This document shows, piece by piece, positions 26,271 to 35,494 of a stretch of 64,000 bases of DNA; position 1 is the stretch's first letter, and each line of letters starts with the position of its first letter. The position numbers were made by a program, and so were the translations under genes. Source of the stretch: Cronobacter condimenti 1330 (GTDB lineage: Bacteria > Pseudomonadota > Gammaproteobacteria > Enterobacterales > Enterobacteriaceae); assembly GCF_001277255.1 (NCBI RefSeq), contig NZ_CP012264.1, positions 3,844,001 through 3,908,000 on the forward strand, read 5' to 3'. The notes beneath the pieces are model-generated. The model was not told the DNA's origin. It did not search any database and saw nothing but the letters and a program-made list of their open reading frames with translations.

Positions 26271-26615
26271 CTACATACAGCCTGCGCAACTGGTGCAGCG
26301 CCAGTCTGCTTTATTTACGGCACGCCAGAAGGCGCGGTAATAGCGCTCTTCAAGCGGAATGTCATTATCGAAAAACCAGTCGGTCAGCCACTCGACGTTC
26401 TCAACAATCCACTCATCTTCTTTCAGCCCGTCGGCAAACGTCTCATCTTCGGGGTCGATAATCGAATAGATGCCCCAGGTGTTCATCGCCTTTTCCTGCC
26501 AGCTCTGCGGCAGCGTCACGGGGCGTCCTTCAAATGTAATAATCCAGTGGCCGTGGCAGAGCAGATTGCCATTACGGCTCCAGGCGGCGGTAAACGGGTT
26601 ATTTTCCTGTGTCAT
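26271..26615 (-). CDS. Unknown small protein with C-terminal cysteine cluster
   Basis: This 114-residue, Trp-rich and acidic protein has no signal peptide or membrane span. It opens MTQENNPFTAAWSRNGNLLC, with the region GHWIITFEGRPVTLPQ next. It ends WRCTSCAGCM, a tight C-x-x-C-x-x-C cluster that could bind metal or be modified. The ATG at 26615 has AGGG ten bases upstream. An extension to 26723 is frame-open but shows no ribosome site. I do not recognise the family. It stands alone between yjcB and the diguanylate cyclase gene. Confidence 0.65.
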   Translation of the reverse strand: MTQENNPFTAAWSRNGNLLCHGHWIITFEGRPVTLPQSWQEKAMNTWGIYSIIDPEDETFADGLKEDEWIVENVEWLTDWFFDNDIPLEERYYRAFWRAVNKADWRCTSCAGCM

Positions 26616-26790
26616 CGCTTGCGTTCCCTGTGTGAAATTCACCTGCGGGCGGCAACTGGCGCGCACGTCAATAAACGCCGTCGCACAGGAAGGAGTCGCA
26701 AAGCATGGCACTTCGTCACCCATGGGAAAATGCTAACTAAGGAGTACCCAGGGGTTATTTTTTATACATTCTTATCAATAAATCAGGGAG

Positions 26791-27837
26791 TTACTCGGCA
26801 GTGACGACCCGGTTTCGCCCCTGCTTCTTGCCGGCATATAACATCTTATCGGCGCGATTAAGCGCCTTTTCAAACGCCTCACCTTTGCCCAGCGTGCTGA
26901 GCGCAAGCGTCGCGGTCACTTCACGTGGGTGTTTATCCGTCTGCCCAACCCACTCCTGAATACGCGCCAGCAGTCGCTCCGCCACGCGGCGCGCATCCGG
27001 CAACGATGTCTGCGGCATCAATATCAGAAATTCCTCACCGCCCCAGCGTGCGACGATGTCGCTGTCGCGTACGTTATCGGTAATTGCTCGCGCAAAGCGC
27101 TGCAAAATCATGTCCCCGTGGCTGTGCCCGCAACTGTCATTAATCGCTTTAAAATGATCGATATCCAGCAGCAGCAGCGATACCTCATGGCTGTCCGACT
27201 GCTTTTCGAGTAGCGCGACCTGATGCATAAAATGGCGTCGGGTATACAGGTTCGTCAGGCTGTCCCGGCTGGCCGTGTTAAACAAATCGAGCTTCATTGT
27301 GTGCGTGAATTCAACCGAACGCAGTGTGGTGTACATCAACAGGCTAATGGCCATAACGGCGTTGCCGATACCGATGCCATTAAGCACAGTCTGACTTAAA
27401 CCAGACGCCGTTCCCGTATGCTGCCGAAAGGCGTATCCCAGCGTGCCCAGCACCGCAATGGCCATCAGAAACAACGCGCGCCTCACCGGCACTTGCTGGA
27501 AGCTGAACGACACAATCGGGATCAGCGAAAACACAAACAGATAAAAATTACTTTCCCATCCCAGCACGACCGTCGTGGCAATGGCATGCGCCAGAATCTC
27601 CAGGCTCATTAACGTCCCGACATAGAGATACCGGTAGTGCTCTATTTCAGTCAGGCACTGGATGTATACCATGACGCTGAAAATATTCAGGATCGCCAGC
27701 GTCGGGATGCCCGTATAAAGAAACAAAAAAATCAGCCCGACGTGAATCAGCAACGCCAGCCAGACGATCGGGATGATATGTTGCCAGTATTGGTCTGTCG
27801 CCTGGCTAAGGAGTTGGTCGCGATCTCTTTCTGACAT
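26791..27837 (-). CDS. Membrane-anchored diguanylate cyclase (GGDEF)
   Basis: This protein of about 348 residues makes the second messenger c-di-GMP. The first 180 residues hold about six hydrophobic helices that form an uncharacterised membrane sensor. The GGDEF domain follows, with DSLTNLYTRR, LLLDIDHFKAIND and the active site WGGEEF. An RxxD inhibitory site (RDSD) lies five residues before GGEEF, so product inhibition is expected. The start is uncertain: the ATG at 27837 (MSERDRDQ) has AGG nine bases upstream, while the ATG at 27861 has its AGGG too close. It lies 1.4 kb from the opposing enzyme PdeC. I know of no E. coli K-12 counterpart here. Confidence 0.9.
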   Translation of the reverse strand: MSERDRDQLLSQATDQYWQHIIPIVWLALLIHVGLIFLFLYTGIPTLAILNIFSVMVYIQCLTEIEHYRYLYVGTLMSLEILAHAIATTVVLGWESNFYLFVFSLIPIVSFSFQQVPVRRALFLMAIAVLGTLGYAFRQHTGTASGLSQTVLNGIGIGNAVMAISLLMYTTLRSVEFTHTMKLDLFNTASRDSLTNLYTRRHFMHQVALLEKQSDSHEVSLLLLDIDHFKAINDSCGHSHGDMILQRFARAITDNVRDSDIVARWGGEEFLILMPQTSLPDARRVAERLLARIQEWVGQTDKHPREVTATLALSTLGKGEAFEKALNRADKMLYAGKKQGRNRVVTAE

Positions 27838-28247
27838 GGAGCTAACCTGAAGTCGGGGCATCCCTGCCGAGAACGTATAGAGCGTCTGAATACTTCATGA
27901 AAGCTATATCGGCAGTCGGCGGCCGAGATTTAGCGATTCACCGCGCAAAAGCGCTATGCCGTTCATTTGTCGCTTGTTTAATTCATCAAAAAAGTGTCAT
28001 GAAATGATAACGTCTGAGAATTAATCAGCCTCGCTAACAATTTTTATGACTTGCCGCCGCAACGTAGCGCTGCCCCTGAGCGGGGCGTCAGAAAAATAAC
28101 CACAGAAGACCGACAAGCGTCTCTTCATCAATCTGGATAAGCAGATAAAGAAAAAGCCCTGCAGGAGCAGGGCTTTTTTGATGGTTCGATAAGGGCACAT
28201 ATCCCCGATGTTGCTAAACAGCCTACATCAGACGGAGCGCCGCGTTA
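27838..28247. other. Intergenic region between cyclase and ssb
   Basis: This region holds the leftward promoter of the cyclase gene, a small GC hairpin (GCCCC / GGGGC near 28072) and, on the right, the ssb terminator. No further gene is seen. Confidence 0.6.
28149..28179 (-). terminator. Intrinsic terminator of ssb
   Basis: AAAGCCCTGC / GCAGGGCTTT with an AGGA loop is flanked by A and T tracts, so it works in either direction. It is about 70 bases past the ssb stop. Confidence 0.85.
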
Positions 28248-28790
28248 TCAGAACGGGATATCGTCGTCGAAATCCATCGGCGGTTCGTTAGACGGTGCCG
28301 GCGCCTGCTGCTGCGGACGGGATTGTGCGCCGCCGCTGAACTGCGCGCCGCCACTCTGCTGCTGAGGTTGCTGAGGCTGACCCCAACCGCCCTGCTGCTG
28401 ACCGCCGCCCATGTTGCCACCGGCCGGTGCGCCGCCGCCCTGACGGCCACCCAGCATCTGCATGGTACCGCCGACATTAACGACAACTTCGGTCGAATAG
28501 CGATCCTGACCGCTCTGATCCTGCCATTTACGGGTACGCAACTGACCTTCGATGTAGATCTGCGAACCTTTACGCAGATATTCACCCGCGACTTCCGCCA
28601 GCTTGCCGTACAGCACAACGCTGTGCCATTCGGTCACTTCTTTCATCTCGCCGGTCTGCTTGTCGCGCCAGGATTCGGACGTCGCCAGGCGCAGGTTCGC
28701 AACGGCCCCGCCATTCGGCATGTAGCGTACTTCCGGGTCCTGCCCCAGATTACCGACGAGAATCACCTTGTTTACGCCTCTGCTGGCCAT
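28248..28790 (-). CDS. ssb: Single-stranded DNA-binding protein Ssb
   Basis: This 180-residue protein has the N-terminal OB fold (MASRGVNKVILVGNLGQDPE, about residues 1-112). A Gly/Gln/Pro-rich flexible linker follows, and then the conserved acidic tip MDFDDDIPF that recruits repair and replication partners. It coats single-stranded DNA as a tetramer. The ATG at 28790 has AGGAG upstream and gives the family N-terminus. It is divergent from uvrA, with an SOS box between them. Confidence 0.98.
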   Translation of the reverse strand: MASRGVNKVILVGNLGQDPEVRYMPNGGAVANLRLATSESWRDKQTGEMKEVTEWHSVVLYGKLAEVAGEYLRKGSQIYIEGQLRTRKWQDQSGQDRYSTEVVVNVGGTMQMLGGRQGGGAPAGGNMGGGQQQGGWGQPQQPQQQSGGAQFSGGAQSRPQQQAPAPSNEPPMDFDDDIPF

Positions 28791-28916
28791 GATCGTGTCT
28801 CCTGAAAACATTTCTTAATAGTGTAAACATTCCATTCTACCACGTCAGCCTTCAATGTTGATAGCTGCGAGACGGCTTCAGGAAATGTTCACACAGTATA
28901 CACAGTTGCAAATAAA

Positions 28917-28936
28917 TACTGGATATCCATTCAGGT
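28917..28936 (+). promoter_or_regulatory. LexA (SOS) box between ssb and uvrA
   Basis: CTGGATATCCATTCAG (28919-28934) has the CTG-N10-CAG form, with TA before and GT after. It lies in the same place as the shared SOS box of E. coli uvrA and ssb, about 90 bases before uvrA. Confidence 0.88.
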
Positions 28937-29020
28937 TAAATTGTGTCATAATTAACCGTTTCTGGCCACCGGTTGTCCTTCAAACACCCAGGCATTAGCG
29001 TTCAAATCCAGGAAAGGTGA

Positions 29021-31846
29021 ATGGATAAGATAGAAGTTCGGGGCGCCCGCACCCACAATCTCAAAAATATCAACCTCGTCATTCCGCGCGACAAACTTAT
29101 CGTCGTGACCGGGCTGTCGGGTTCCGGCAAGTCTTCGCTGGCTTTCGACACCCTCTATGCCGAAGGCCAGCGCCGTTATGTCGAGTCGCTTTCCGCTTAC
29201 GCGCGCCAGTTCCTGTCGCTGATGGAAAAGCCTGACGTCGACCATATCGAAGGGTTGTCGCCTGCTATCTCCATTGAGCAGAAGTCGACCTCCCATAACC
29301 CCCGTTCTACCGTGGGGACGATTACTGAAATTCACGATTATCTGCGTCTGCTTTACGCCCGCGTCGGCGAGCCGCGCTGCCCGGATCACGATGTGACGCT
29401 CGCCGCGCAAACCGTAAGCCAGATGGTGGATAACGTGTTGGCGCTACCAGAAGGCAAGCGTCTGATGCTGCTGGCACCGGTGATTAAAGAGCGTAAAGGC
29501 GAGCACACTAAAACGCTGGAAAACCTGGCAAGCCAGGGTTACATCCGCGCGCGCATTGATGGCGAAGTGTGTGATTTATCCGATCCGCCAAAGCTGGAAC
29601 TGCAGAAAAAACACACTATTGAAGTGGTGGTGGACCGCTTTAAAGTCCGCGAGGATTTAGCGCAGCGCCTGGCAGAATCCTTTGAAACTGCCCTGGAGCT
29701 CTCCGGCGGCACCGCCGTTGTGGCGGATATGGATGATGAGAAAGCCGAAGAGCTGCTGTTTTCCGCCAACTTCGCCTGCCCGGTGTGCGGCTACAGTATG
29801 CGTGAGCTTGAGCCGCGCCTGTTCTCGTTCAACAACCCGGCCGGCGCCTGCCCTACCTGTGACGGTCTCGGCGTGCAGCAATATTTTGACCCGGATCGCG
29901 TAGTTCAAAATACGGAGCTTTCGCTGGCTGGCGGTGCCATCCGCGGCTGGGACCGCCGTAACTTCTATTACTTTCAGATGCTACGCTCGCTGGCCGACCA
30001 CTATAAGTTCGATGTAGAAGCGCCCTGGAATACGCTTAGCGAGAAAGTGCAACACGCCGTGCTGTTTGGTTCCGGTAAAGAAACCATCGAATTCAAATAC
30101 ATGAACGATCGCGGTGATACCTCCGTGCGTCGTCATCCGTTTGAAGGCGTGCTGCATAATATGGAACGTCGTTACAAAGAGACCGAATCCAACGCAGTAC
30201 GCGAAGAACTGGCGAAATTTATCAGCAACCGTCCTTGCGCGACATGCGAAGGCACGCGTCTGAAACGTGAAGCGCGCCATGTGTTTGTGGAAAACACGGC
30301 GTTGCCAACGATTTCCGATATGAGCATCGGTCATGCGATGGAGTTCTTCAATAACATGAAGCTCTCCGGCCAGCGGGCCAAAATCGCTGAAAAAGTATTG
30401 AAAGAGATTGGCGATCGCCTGAAATTCCTGGTGAACGTCGGCCTGAATTATTTGACGCTCTCGCGCTCGGCGGAAACGCTGTCCGGCGGCGAAGCGCAAC
30501 GTATCCGTCTGGCAAGCCAGATTGGCGCGGGCCTGGTCGGCGTGATGTATGTGCTGGATGAGCCGTCCATCGGTCTGCACCAGCGCGATAACGAACGCCT
30601 GCTTGGCACGCTTATTCACCTGCGAAATCTGGGTAACACCGTGATTGTGGTGGAGCACGACGAAGACGCCATCCGCGCCGCCGACCACGTGATAGACATT
30701 GGCCCAGGCGCTGGCGTACACGGCGGTCAGGTCGTGGCGGAAGGCCCACTTGACGCCATTATGGCAGTCCCGGAGTCGCTGACGGGGCAGTTCATGAGCG
30801 GTAAACGCAAAATTGAAGTGCCGAAAGAGCGTGTGAAAGCGGACCCGGAAAAAGTGCTGAAGCTGACCGGGGCGCGCGGCAACAACCTGAAAGACGTGAC
30901 GCTAACGTTGCCAGTGGGCCTGTTTACCTGCGTTACCGGGGTATCCGGCTCAGGTAAATCAACGCTGATTAACGATACGCTCTTTCCGATCGCCCAACGT
31001 CAGCTTAACGGCGCAACCATCGCCGAAGCGGCACCTTACCGTGACGTTCAGGGTATGGAGCATTTCGATAAAGTTATCGATATTGACCAGAGCCCCATTG
31101 GCCGTACACCGCGCTCGAACCCGGCAACGTATACCGGCGTATTTACGCCCGTGCGTGAGCTGTTTGCCGGCGTGCCAGAAGCGCGCTCGCGCGGCTATAC
31201 GCCAGGCCGCTTTAGTTTTAACGTGCGTGGCGGGCGTTGCGAAGCGTGCCAGGGCGACGGCGTGATTAAGGTTGAAATGCACTTTCTGCCGGATATTTAC
31301 GTGCCGTGCGATCAGTGCAAAGGCAAACGCTACAACCGCGAAACGCTGGAGATTAAGTACAAAGGCAAAACGATCCACGAAGTACTGGATATGACCATCG
31401 AAGAAGCGCGTGAGTTCTTCGATGCGGTGCCGGCGCTGGCGCGTAAACTGCAAACGCTGATGGATGTTGGTCTGACTTACATTCGTCTCGGTCAGTCCGC
31501 AACGACGCTCTCTGGCGGTGAGGCCCAGCGTGTGAAACTTGCACGTGAGCTTTCAAAACGCGGAACGGGGCAGACGCTTTATATTCTCGATGAGCCGACT
31601 ACTGGCCTGCACTTCGCGGATATCCAGCAATTGCTGGCGGTATTGCATCAGTTAAGAGATCAGGGCAACACGATTGTGGTTATCGAGCATAACCTTGATG
31701 TTATCAAAACCGCCGACTGGATTGTCGATCTCGGCCCGGAAGGCGGTAGCGGCGGCGGCGAGATCCTCGTTTCCGGTACGCCGGAAACGGTAGCGGAGTG
31801 TGAAGCGTCACATACCGCTCGTTTCCTCAAACCACTTTTGCAGTAA
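29021..31846 (+). CDS. uvrA: Excinuclease ABC subunit UvrA
   Basis: This 941-residue damage-recognition ATPase of nucleotide excision repair has two ABC modules. Walker A motifs are GLSGSGKSS (about 31-39) and GVSGSGKST (about 640). Zinc modules appear as CPVCG...CPTCDG (about 253-280) and CEACQG...CDQCKG (about 740-766). Two ABC signatures, LSGGEAQRIRLASQ and LSGGEAQRVKLAREL, are also present. It works with UvrB and UvrC and is SOS-induced. AGGAAAGG precedes the ATG. Confidence 0.99.
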   Translation: MDKIEVRGARTHNLKNINLVIPRDKLIVVTGLSGSGKSSLAFDTLYAEGQRRYVESLSAYARQFLSLMEKPDVDHIEGLSPAISIEQKSTSHNPRSTVGTITEIHDYLRLLYARVGEPRCPDHDVTLAAQTVSQMVDNVLALPEGKRLMLLAPVIKERKGEHTKTLENLASQGYIRARIDGEVCDLSDPPKLELQKKHTIEVVVDRFKVREDLAQRLAESFETALELSGGTAVVADMDDEKAEELLFSANFACPVCGYSMRELEPRLFSFNNPAGACPTCDGLGVQQYFDPDRVVQNTELSLAGGAIRGWDRRNFYYFQMLRSLADHYKFDVEAPWNTLSEKVQHAVLFGSGKETIEFKYMNDRGDTSVRRHPFEGVLHNMERRYKETESNAVREELAKFISNRPCATCEGTRLKREARHVFVENTALPTISDMSIGHAMEFFNNMKLSGQRAKIAEKVLKEIGDRLKFLVNVGLNYLTLSRSAETLSGGEAQRIRLASQIGAGLVGVMYVLDEPSIGLHQRDNERLLGTLIHLRNLGNTVIVVEHDEDAIRAADHVIDIGPGAGVHGGQVVAEGPLDAIMAVPESLTGQFMSGKRKIEVPKERVKADPEKVLKLTGARGNNLKDVTLTLPVGLFTCVTGVSGSGKSTLINDTLFPIAQRQLNGATIAEAAPYRDVQGMEHFDKVIDIDQSPIGRTPRSNPATYTGVFTPVRELFAGVPEARSRGYTPGRFSFNVRGGRCEACQGDGVIKVEMHFLPDIYVPCDQCKGKRYNRETLEIKYKGKTIHEVLDMTIEEAREFFDAVPALARKLQTLMDVGLTYIRLGQSATTLSGGEAQRVKLARELSKRGTGQTLYILDEPTTGLHFADIQQLLAVLHQLRDQGNTIVVIEHNLDVIKTADWIVDLGPEGGSGGGEILVSGTPETVAECEASHTARFLKPLLQ

Positions 31847-31855
31847 CGCTCTGCG

Positions 31856-31884
31856 CGTCGGGCCATATCAGGCCCGACGCATCT
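31856..31884 (+). terminator. Terminator after uvrA
   Basis: GCGTCGGGCC / GGCCCGACGC with an ATATCA loop is followed by ATCTTCTCCTCTC. The stem is strong, with a pyrimidine-rich but not pure T tail. Confidence 0.75.
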
Positions 31885-32004
31885 TCTCCTCTCAATTTTC
31901 CTCAATGGGGTTTCTTGCGTCCTGCGTGAGCAAAGATGATTTGCGCGCGTGCCTGACTGATGCTGAATTTTGCAAAAGACAGACTGCAGATGCACGGAGA
32001 CACG

Positions 32005-32457
32005 ATGCCGTACGTAATTACGTTGAGCCTTTTCCCAAAGAAATGCCTGGAGCTGATGTTACTGACCGTTCTGGTTTCTGCCTGTAGCCTGGTTGGCCAT
32101 TATCAGCCACGGGCGCATGCACAGTTAACAGAACTCATGGTCGCGCATTTGCAATTAATTGACGACGTTACCGCGCCGTCGGGTGATTGGCATGCAGATG
32201 CACTGTCTGAAGCGGACAGCCGTTTGCGGCTGCGCTTTGCTGAAGCGCTCGCCTATGCTGAAAGCCTCCACGATCCGCTTCGTACCGATAATCTGCGCCT
32301 GTTGCAGTCACTATACCGTGAAGATCGCGCGCGCCTTTTCAAACAACATCACCCCTTCACCGCGCAGCAAGCCGCGCTCTGGCGTAAGCAGACGCAGCTC
32401 GCTTACCTCGAAGCAATACGGGGCGAATGCAGTCGACCCGCCTCGCCATGCCAGTAA
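32005..32457 (+). CDS. Putative lipoprotein of unknown function
   Basis: This 150-residue protein has a basic n-region (PKK), a hydrophobic core (LELMLLTVLV) and a lipobox VSAC with Cys27, so it should be lipid-anchored in the envelope. The mature part is helical and rich in Ala, Leu and Arg (DSRLRLRFAEALAYAESL, AQQAALWRKQTQ) and has two C-terminal cysteines. The ATG at 32005 has GGAGA five bases upstream; earlier frame starts at 31960 and 31993 lack support. Eleven bases downstream begins a second unknown gene, so the two form an operon. I do not recognise either family, and I recall neither at this place in E. coli. Confidence 0.75.
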   Translation: MPYVITLSLFPKKCLELMLLTVLVSACSLVGHYQPRAHAQLTELMVAHLQLIDDVTAPSGDWHADALSEADSRLRLRFAEALAYAESLHDPLRTDNLRLLQSLYREDRARLFKQHHPFTAQQAALWRKQTQLAYLEAIRGECSRPASPCQ

Positions 32458-32468
32458 AGGAGCACGCT

Positions 32469-32813
32469 ATGCGTCATCTTTTTCATATTGTGAACCCGCT
32501 TCTGAGTTCGGCTGTGTTTAAAAAAGGCGCAGGCAATATTGGCCCCGAAGAATTCACAGCGCTGCTGAAACAAAGCCTCGACGATCGCGAAGAGTTTATC
32601 CGAACCAGTGCGGCGATCGTTGCGCAAGCTCTGATTGATCAGGCGCAGGGGAAGATTGACGCTGAAGATATAATAACGCTACTGAATAAGCAGAAAACGA
32701 TCGCGCAGATCCATGCCAATAGCAGTGAAATCGCCCTGCGCACACGTATTCAGGCACTGACGGTGCGGCTACTCGATATCGCGATCCGATCGTTTAGCGG
32801 AGTGGTAAAGTAA
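32469..32813 (+). CDS. Unknown 114-residue helical protein
   Basis: This soluble protein begins MRHLFHIVNPLLSSAVFKKG and is helical throughout. The middle is acidic (GPEEFTALLKQSLDDREEF) and the C-terminal half is Ile- and Ala-rich (EIALRTRIQALTVRLLDIAI). AAGGAG sits six bases before the ATG. The gene begins eleven bases after the stop of the lipoprotein gene and ends at a terminator, so the two are cotranscribed. No catalytic motif is visible and I cannot name a family. Confidence 0.72.
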   Translation: MRHLFHIVNPLLSSAVFKKGAGNIGPEEFTALLKQSLDDREEFIRTSAAIVAQALIDQAQGKIDAEDIITLLNKQKTIAQIHANSSEIALRTRIQALTVRLLDIAIRSFSGVVK

Positions 32814-32837
32814 AAAAACCCCGCCGGAGCGGGGTTT
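32812..32837. terminator. Bidirectional terminator, lipoprotein operon and tpsA1
   Basis: AAACCCCGC / GCGGGGTTT with a CGGA loop has a run of A residues on the left. Leftward transcripts from tpsA1 meet a strong T tract; the rightward operon meets a weaker one. Confidence 0.85.
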
Positions 32838-32850
32838 AATGTGGCTCATC

Positions 32851-35121
32851 TTAGTGATGGCTGTAGGCAGTATAATGATCGTTGTCCTGCGTAACCGGTA
32901 CATGATAATCCGGGCGATCAGGTGTTGGCATCGGCTCTGGCATCGGAGTGTAGCCGCCGTTATCAGGCACATGACTGCCGTTATCATCCGGGTTTGGAAC
33001 CGGAGTATTACCTCCGCCAGCGGGAACAAAATCCGGCGTGATGGTACCCTGGTTATCCACTTCACCAGTGGCCCCAACCGACTCACCCGTAATGGTTGCG
33101 TCTTTCGCGTTAGTCAGTTTGCTCACATAAAAGTTAATCGCATTTTTACTGGAAATGCGGCCCTGGTTAGTAACGTTATTACCATACCAGGTTAAGCCAT
33201 TATCTGCGTCCATCGTGCCCGCGTTAATAAAGTCACCGCTCTGAGTTTGCAGTGTCATTTCACTACCGGCAGACATGTTACCTTCGTTACGGCTTTCACC
33301 AGACGGGTAACGATATGCAATGGACATATCGAGGCTCAAATTATTATTTGCTATGATCTCACCTTTGTTATCGAAATGCTCATAGGTGCGGATATTTACG
33401 TTATTACCTGCGGCAATTTTGCCCTCAGCATCAGAATTAAATACCGCAGATTCCAGTGATAAATCTTTAGCGGCATTAATTTTACCCGTGCCGTTATTGA
33501 TAGCATTCGCGTAGCTTACCGCCAGCGACGCTGCTGAATCGATAACGCCATTATTATTATTCAGTGAGTCGTAACCATAAATCTGCAGCGCGGTTTGGTC
33601 GCCACTGGAAATAATACGGCCATTTTCATTGTTCAGATTTTTCGCGTTAATGACAGACTGCGACGGCGCATAGTGCGCATACGGCGAGGTAGCGGCGTTG
33701 CCAGCGTAGATCCCGCCCTGTGCCTGGTATTGGTGCTGCCATTTGTCATTCGCAACGAACGCATCGCTGTCAGTGTTGACAAGGTTATGTGCATCGATAC
33801 TTAGCGCACCATCAGAATGAATTAAACCAGCGTGGTTATTAATTTTTAATGACTGTACGGTCATGTTCCCGCCAGACGAAATCACACCTTTTTCATTGTT
33901 GATAGCGCTTTCAGAAAGATCGGCGCGTTCATTATAATTGTACGACACCCACATATCGGAACCGCTATGGATCTCACCTTCCGTGTTATCCAGCGTCTGG
34001 CCGCCTAAGTTCATCTGCTGCTTTGCATCGATCAGGCCGTTCGTATTGTTGGTATGACCGCCATTGAGATAAATATTCTCGCTGGTGATTTTACCGTTGT
34101 GATTATTGAGATCGTGGGAAATATTGACGTTAAGGTTACCGCGCTCTGCATGGATAATACCGTTGCTATTATCCAGCGAGTCAGCATTGATGCCCATTTC
34201 CGACATAGAAACGATGCGGCTACCGTTATTTTCCAGTTTACCGTTGGTTGAAAGGGATAAACGGCCAGTAGAGACGATATCAGCGTTATCGAGACGAACG
34301 CCTACGCCTGCTTCAGTGCCCAGCATATTGATTTTACCGGCGTACATAGAACCTAGCGAGGTGACATCCAGCGCCAACTGAGGCGCATCGCCGGTGCCTG
34401 CGATATATTTATCCAGATCGCCATTCATCTTAAGGCGGTTAGCGCCGGTGACAATATTCAGGTTGTTTGCTTGCAGTTTTGCATTCACTTTCACTGAACG
34501 CGCAAAGATATCCGTCAGTTGCGGTTTACCGTTGTTATCGACATCCATGCCCGCGCCGGTTATAACCACCTGGCCTTTTTTAACATCGTAGCCGGTAAGT
34601 TTACCGTCGGTGAAATTTGCAGTACCCGTGGTTAACGTCGCATGATTCGTGTTAATGAAGCCACAACCATCGCAGGTAATACCTGATGGGTTAGCAATAA
34701 TGACCTGTGCAGACTTGCCTGCGACTTCAACCATACCGTTTAACTGGCTCGGATCTGAAGAACGCACTTCGTTCAGAATGATTGTCGCACTGTTGCCAGC
34801 CAGGTTGGCGTTGCCGCTGATATTACCTGCCAGCTGCGTGTTGGTATTTGTGGTGCTGTTATTAAGCACCACTCCGTTTTTATCTACGTTAAATTCGGTA
34901 TAAATATTATGCGAAACCCCCTGGCTGCTGGCTTTATTAATATCAATGACAGTCGCACCATTACTATTCTTTTGGATGCCCGGCTGATGAGCCGCGCTGG
35001 TATCCGCCGTGATTGCCGCGCTGGCATTTTGTACCATACCCAACGCCATGAGTGTAGCGAAGCAGACTGGCCCCAGTTTAGCGCGCAACTCTTTTTGCGC
35101 TGCTCCTTGATTATTTTTCAT
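32851..35121 (-). CDS. TpsA-type filamentous haemagglutinin exoprotein 1
   Basis: This 756-residue protein has a long signal peptide (about 36 residues, ending NASA). The two-partner-secretion domain follows, at about 37-280, with ATVIDINKASSQGVSHNIY, LNEVRSSDPSQLNG and the NPSGITCDGCGFIN hallmark at about 144-157, including its two cysteines. About 20-residue beta-helix repeats come next (LDNTEGEIHSGS and similar), and the protein ends in a proline-rich tail (about 695-745). There is no toxin domain or VENN motif, so it is a short adhesin-like exoprotein rather than CdiA. It is a paralog of the 895-residue exoprotein 5 kb away. The nearest tpsB is separated from it by yjbR-yjbQ. AAGGA lies six bases before the start. 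Confidence 0.88.
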   Translation of the reverse strand: MKNNQGAAQKELRAKLGPVCFATLMALGMVQNASAAITADTSAAHQPGIQKNSNGATVIDINKASSQGVSHNIYTEFNVDKNGVVLNNSTTNTNTQLAGNISGNANLAGNSATIILNEVRSSDPSQLNGMVEVAGKSAQVIIANPSGITCDGCGFINTNHATLTTGTANFTDGKLTGYDVKKGQVVITGAGMDVDNNGKPQLTDIFARSVKVNAKLQANNLNIVTGANRLKMNGDLDKYIAGTGDAPQLALDVTSLGSMYAGKINMLGTEAGVGVRLDNADIVSTGRLSLSTNGKLENNGSRIVSMSEMGINADSLDNSNGIIHAERGNLNVNISHDLNNHNGKITSENIYLNGGHTNNTNGLIDAKQQMNLGGQTLDNTEGEIHSGSDMWVSYNYNERADLSESAINNEKGVISSGGNMTVQSLKINNHAGLIHSDGALSIDAHNLVNTDSDAFVANDKWQHQYQAQGGIYAGNAATSPYAHYAPSQSVINAKNLNNENGRIISSGDQTALQIYGYDSLNNNNGVIDSAASLAVSYANAINNGTGKINAAKDLSLESAVFNSDAEGKIAAGNNVNIRTYEHFDNKGEIIANNNLSLDMSIAYRYPSGESRNEGNMSAGSEMTLQTQSGDFINAGTMDADNGLTWYGNNVTNQGRISSKNAINFYVSKLTNAKDATITGESVGATGEVDNQGTITPDFVPAGGGNTPVPNPDDNGSHVPDNGGYTPMPEPMPTPDRPDYHVPVTQDNDHYTAYSHH

Positions 35122-35494
35122 TGATCGTCCTTATATGTTACATTTGAATTATAATTCCAGCCTCATAATGGGTTAATGAATATATAGTGGCTCACTAACC
35201 CACCAGCAATTATAATTGACCGCCCTCCCAAATAGATGCCACAAGATAACTTTCAGATATTAGATCGATCTTATCCGAATAAAGAACTTATTCTTAAAGT
35301 TATTTATTTGCGAAAAGAGATATCGATAACAGAAACCCGACATGAATATCTCAACAAAAATAGACAGTTGATTCTTATTAGAATGTTAATAAAGAGAAAA
35401 AAAACCTGTAGCGAATCGCATAAATAAGAAAACAAGAAAAAAGGAGTCCAGAAGTGCAGCGACTGTCGCCGAACTTCTGGCACCTGACTAAAGT
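35122..35494. other. AT-rich region upstream of tpsA1
   Basis: This 373-base, strongly AT-rich region holds the presumed tpsA1 promoter. A 63-codon plus-strand frame at 35236-35427 is low-complexity Lys/Ile/Arg-rich and lacks a ribosome site, so it is not called. A nested inverted repeat sits at its right end. Confidence 0.55.
35448..35480. repeat. Nested inverted repeat downstream of yjbR
   Basis: The outer arms CCAGAAGT / ACTTCTGG enclose the inner arms GCGAC / GTCGC around a single T. The whole can fold as a two-tier hairpin. It lies 15 bases past the yjbR stop and probably ends or protects the yjbQ-yjbR transcript. Confidence 0.6.

Noticed and set aside
35236..35427. 63-codon plus-strand frame in the AT-rich gap before tpsA1
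   Set aside because: It is Lys/Ile/Arg-rich chance coding in AT-rich DNA, with no ribosome site.
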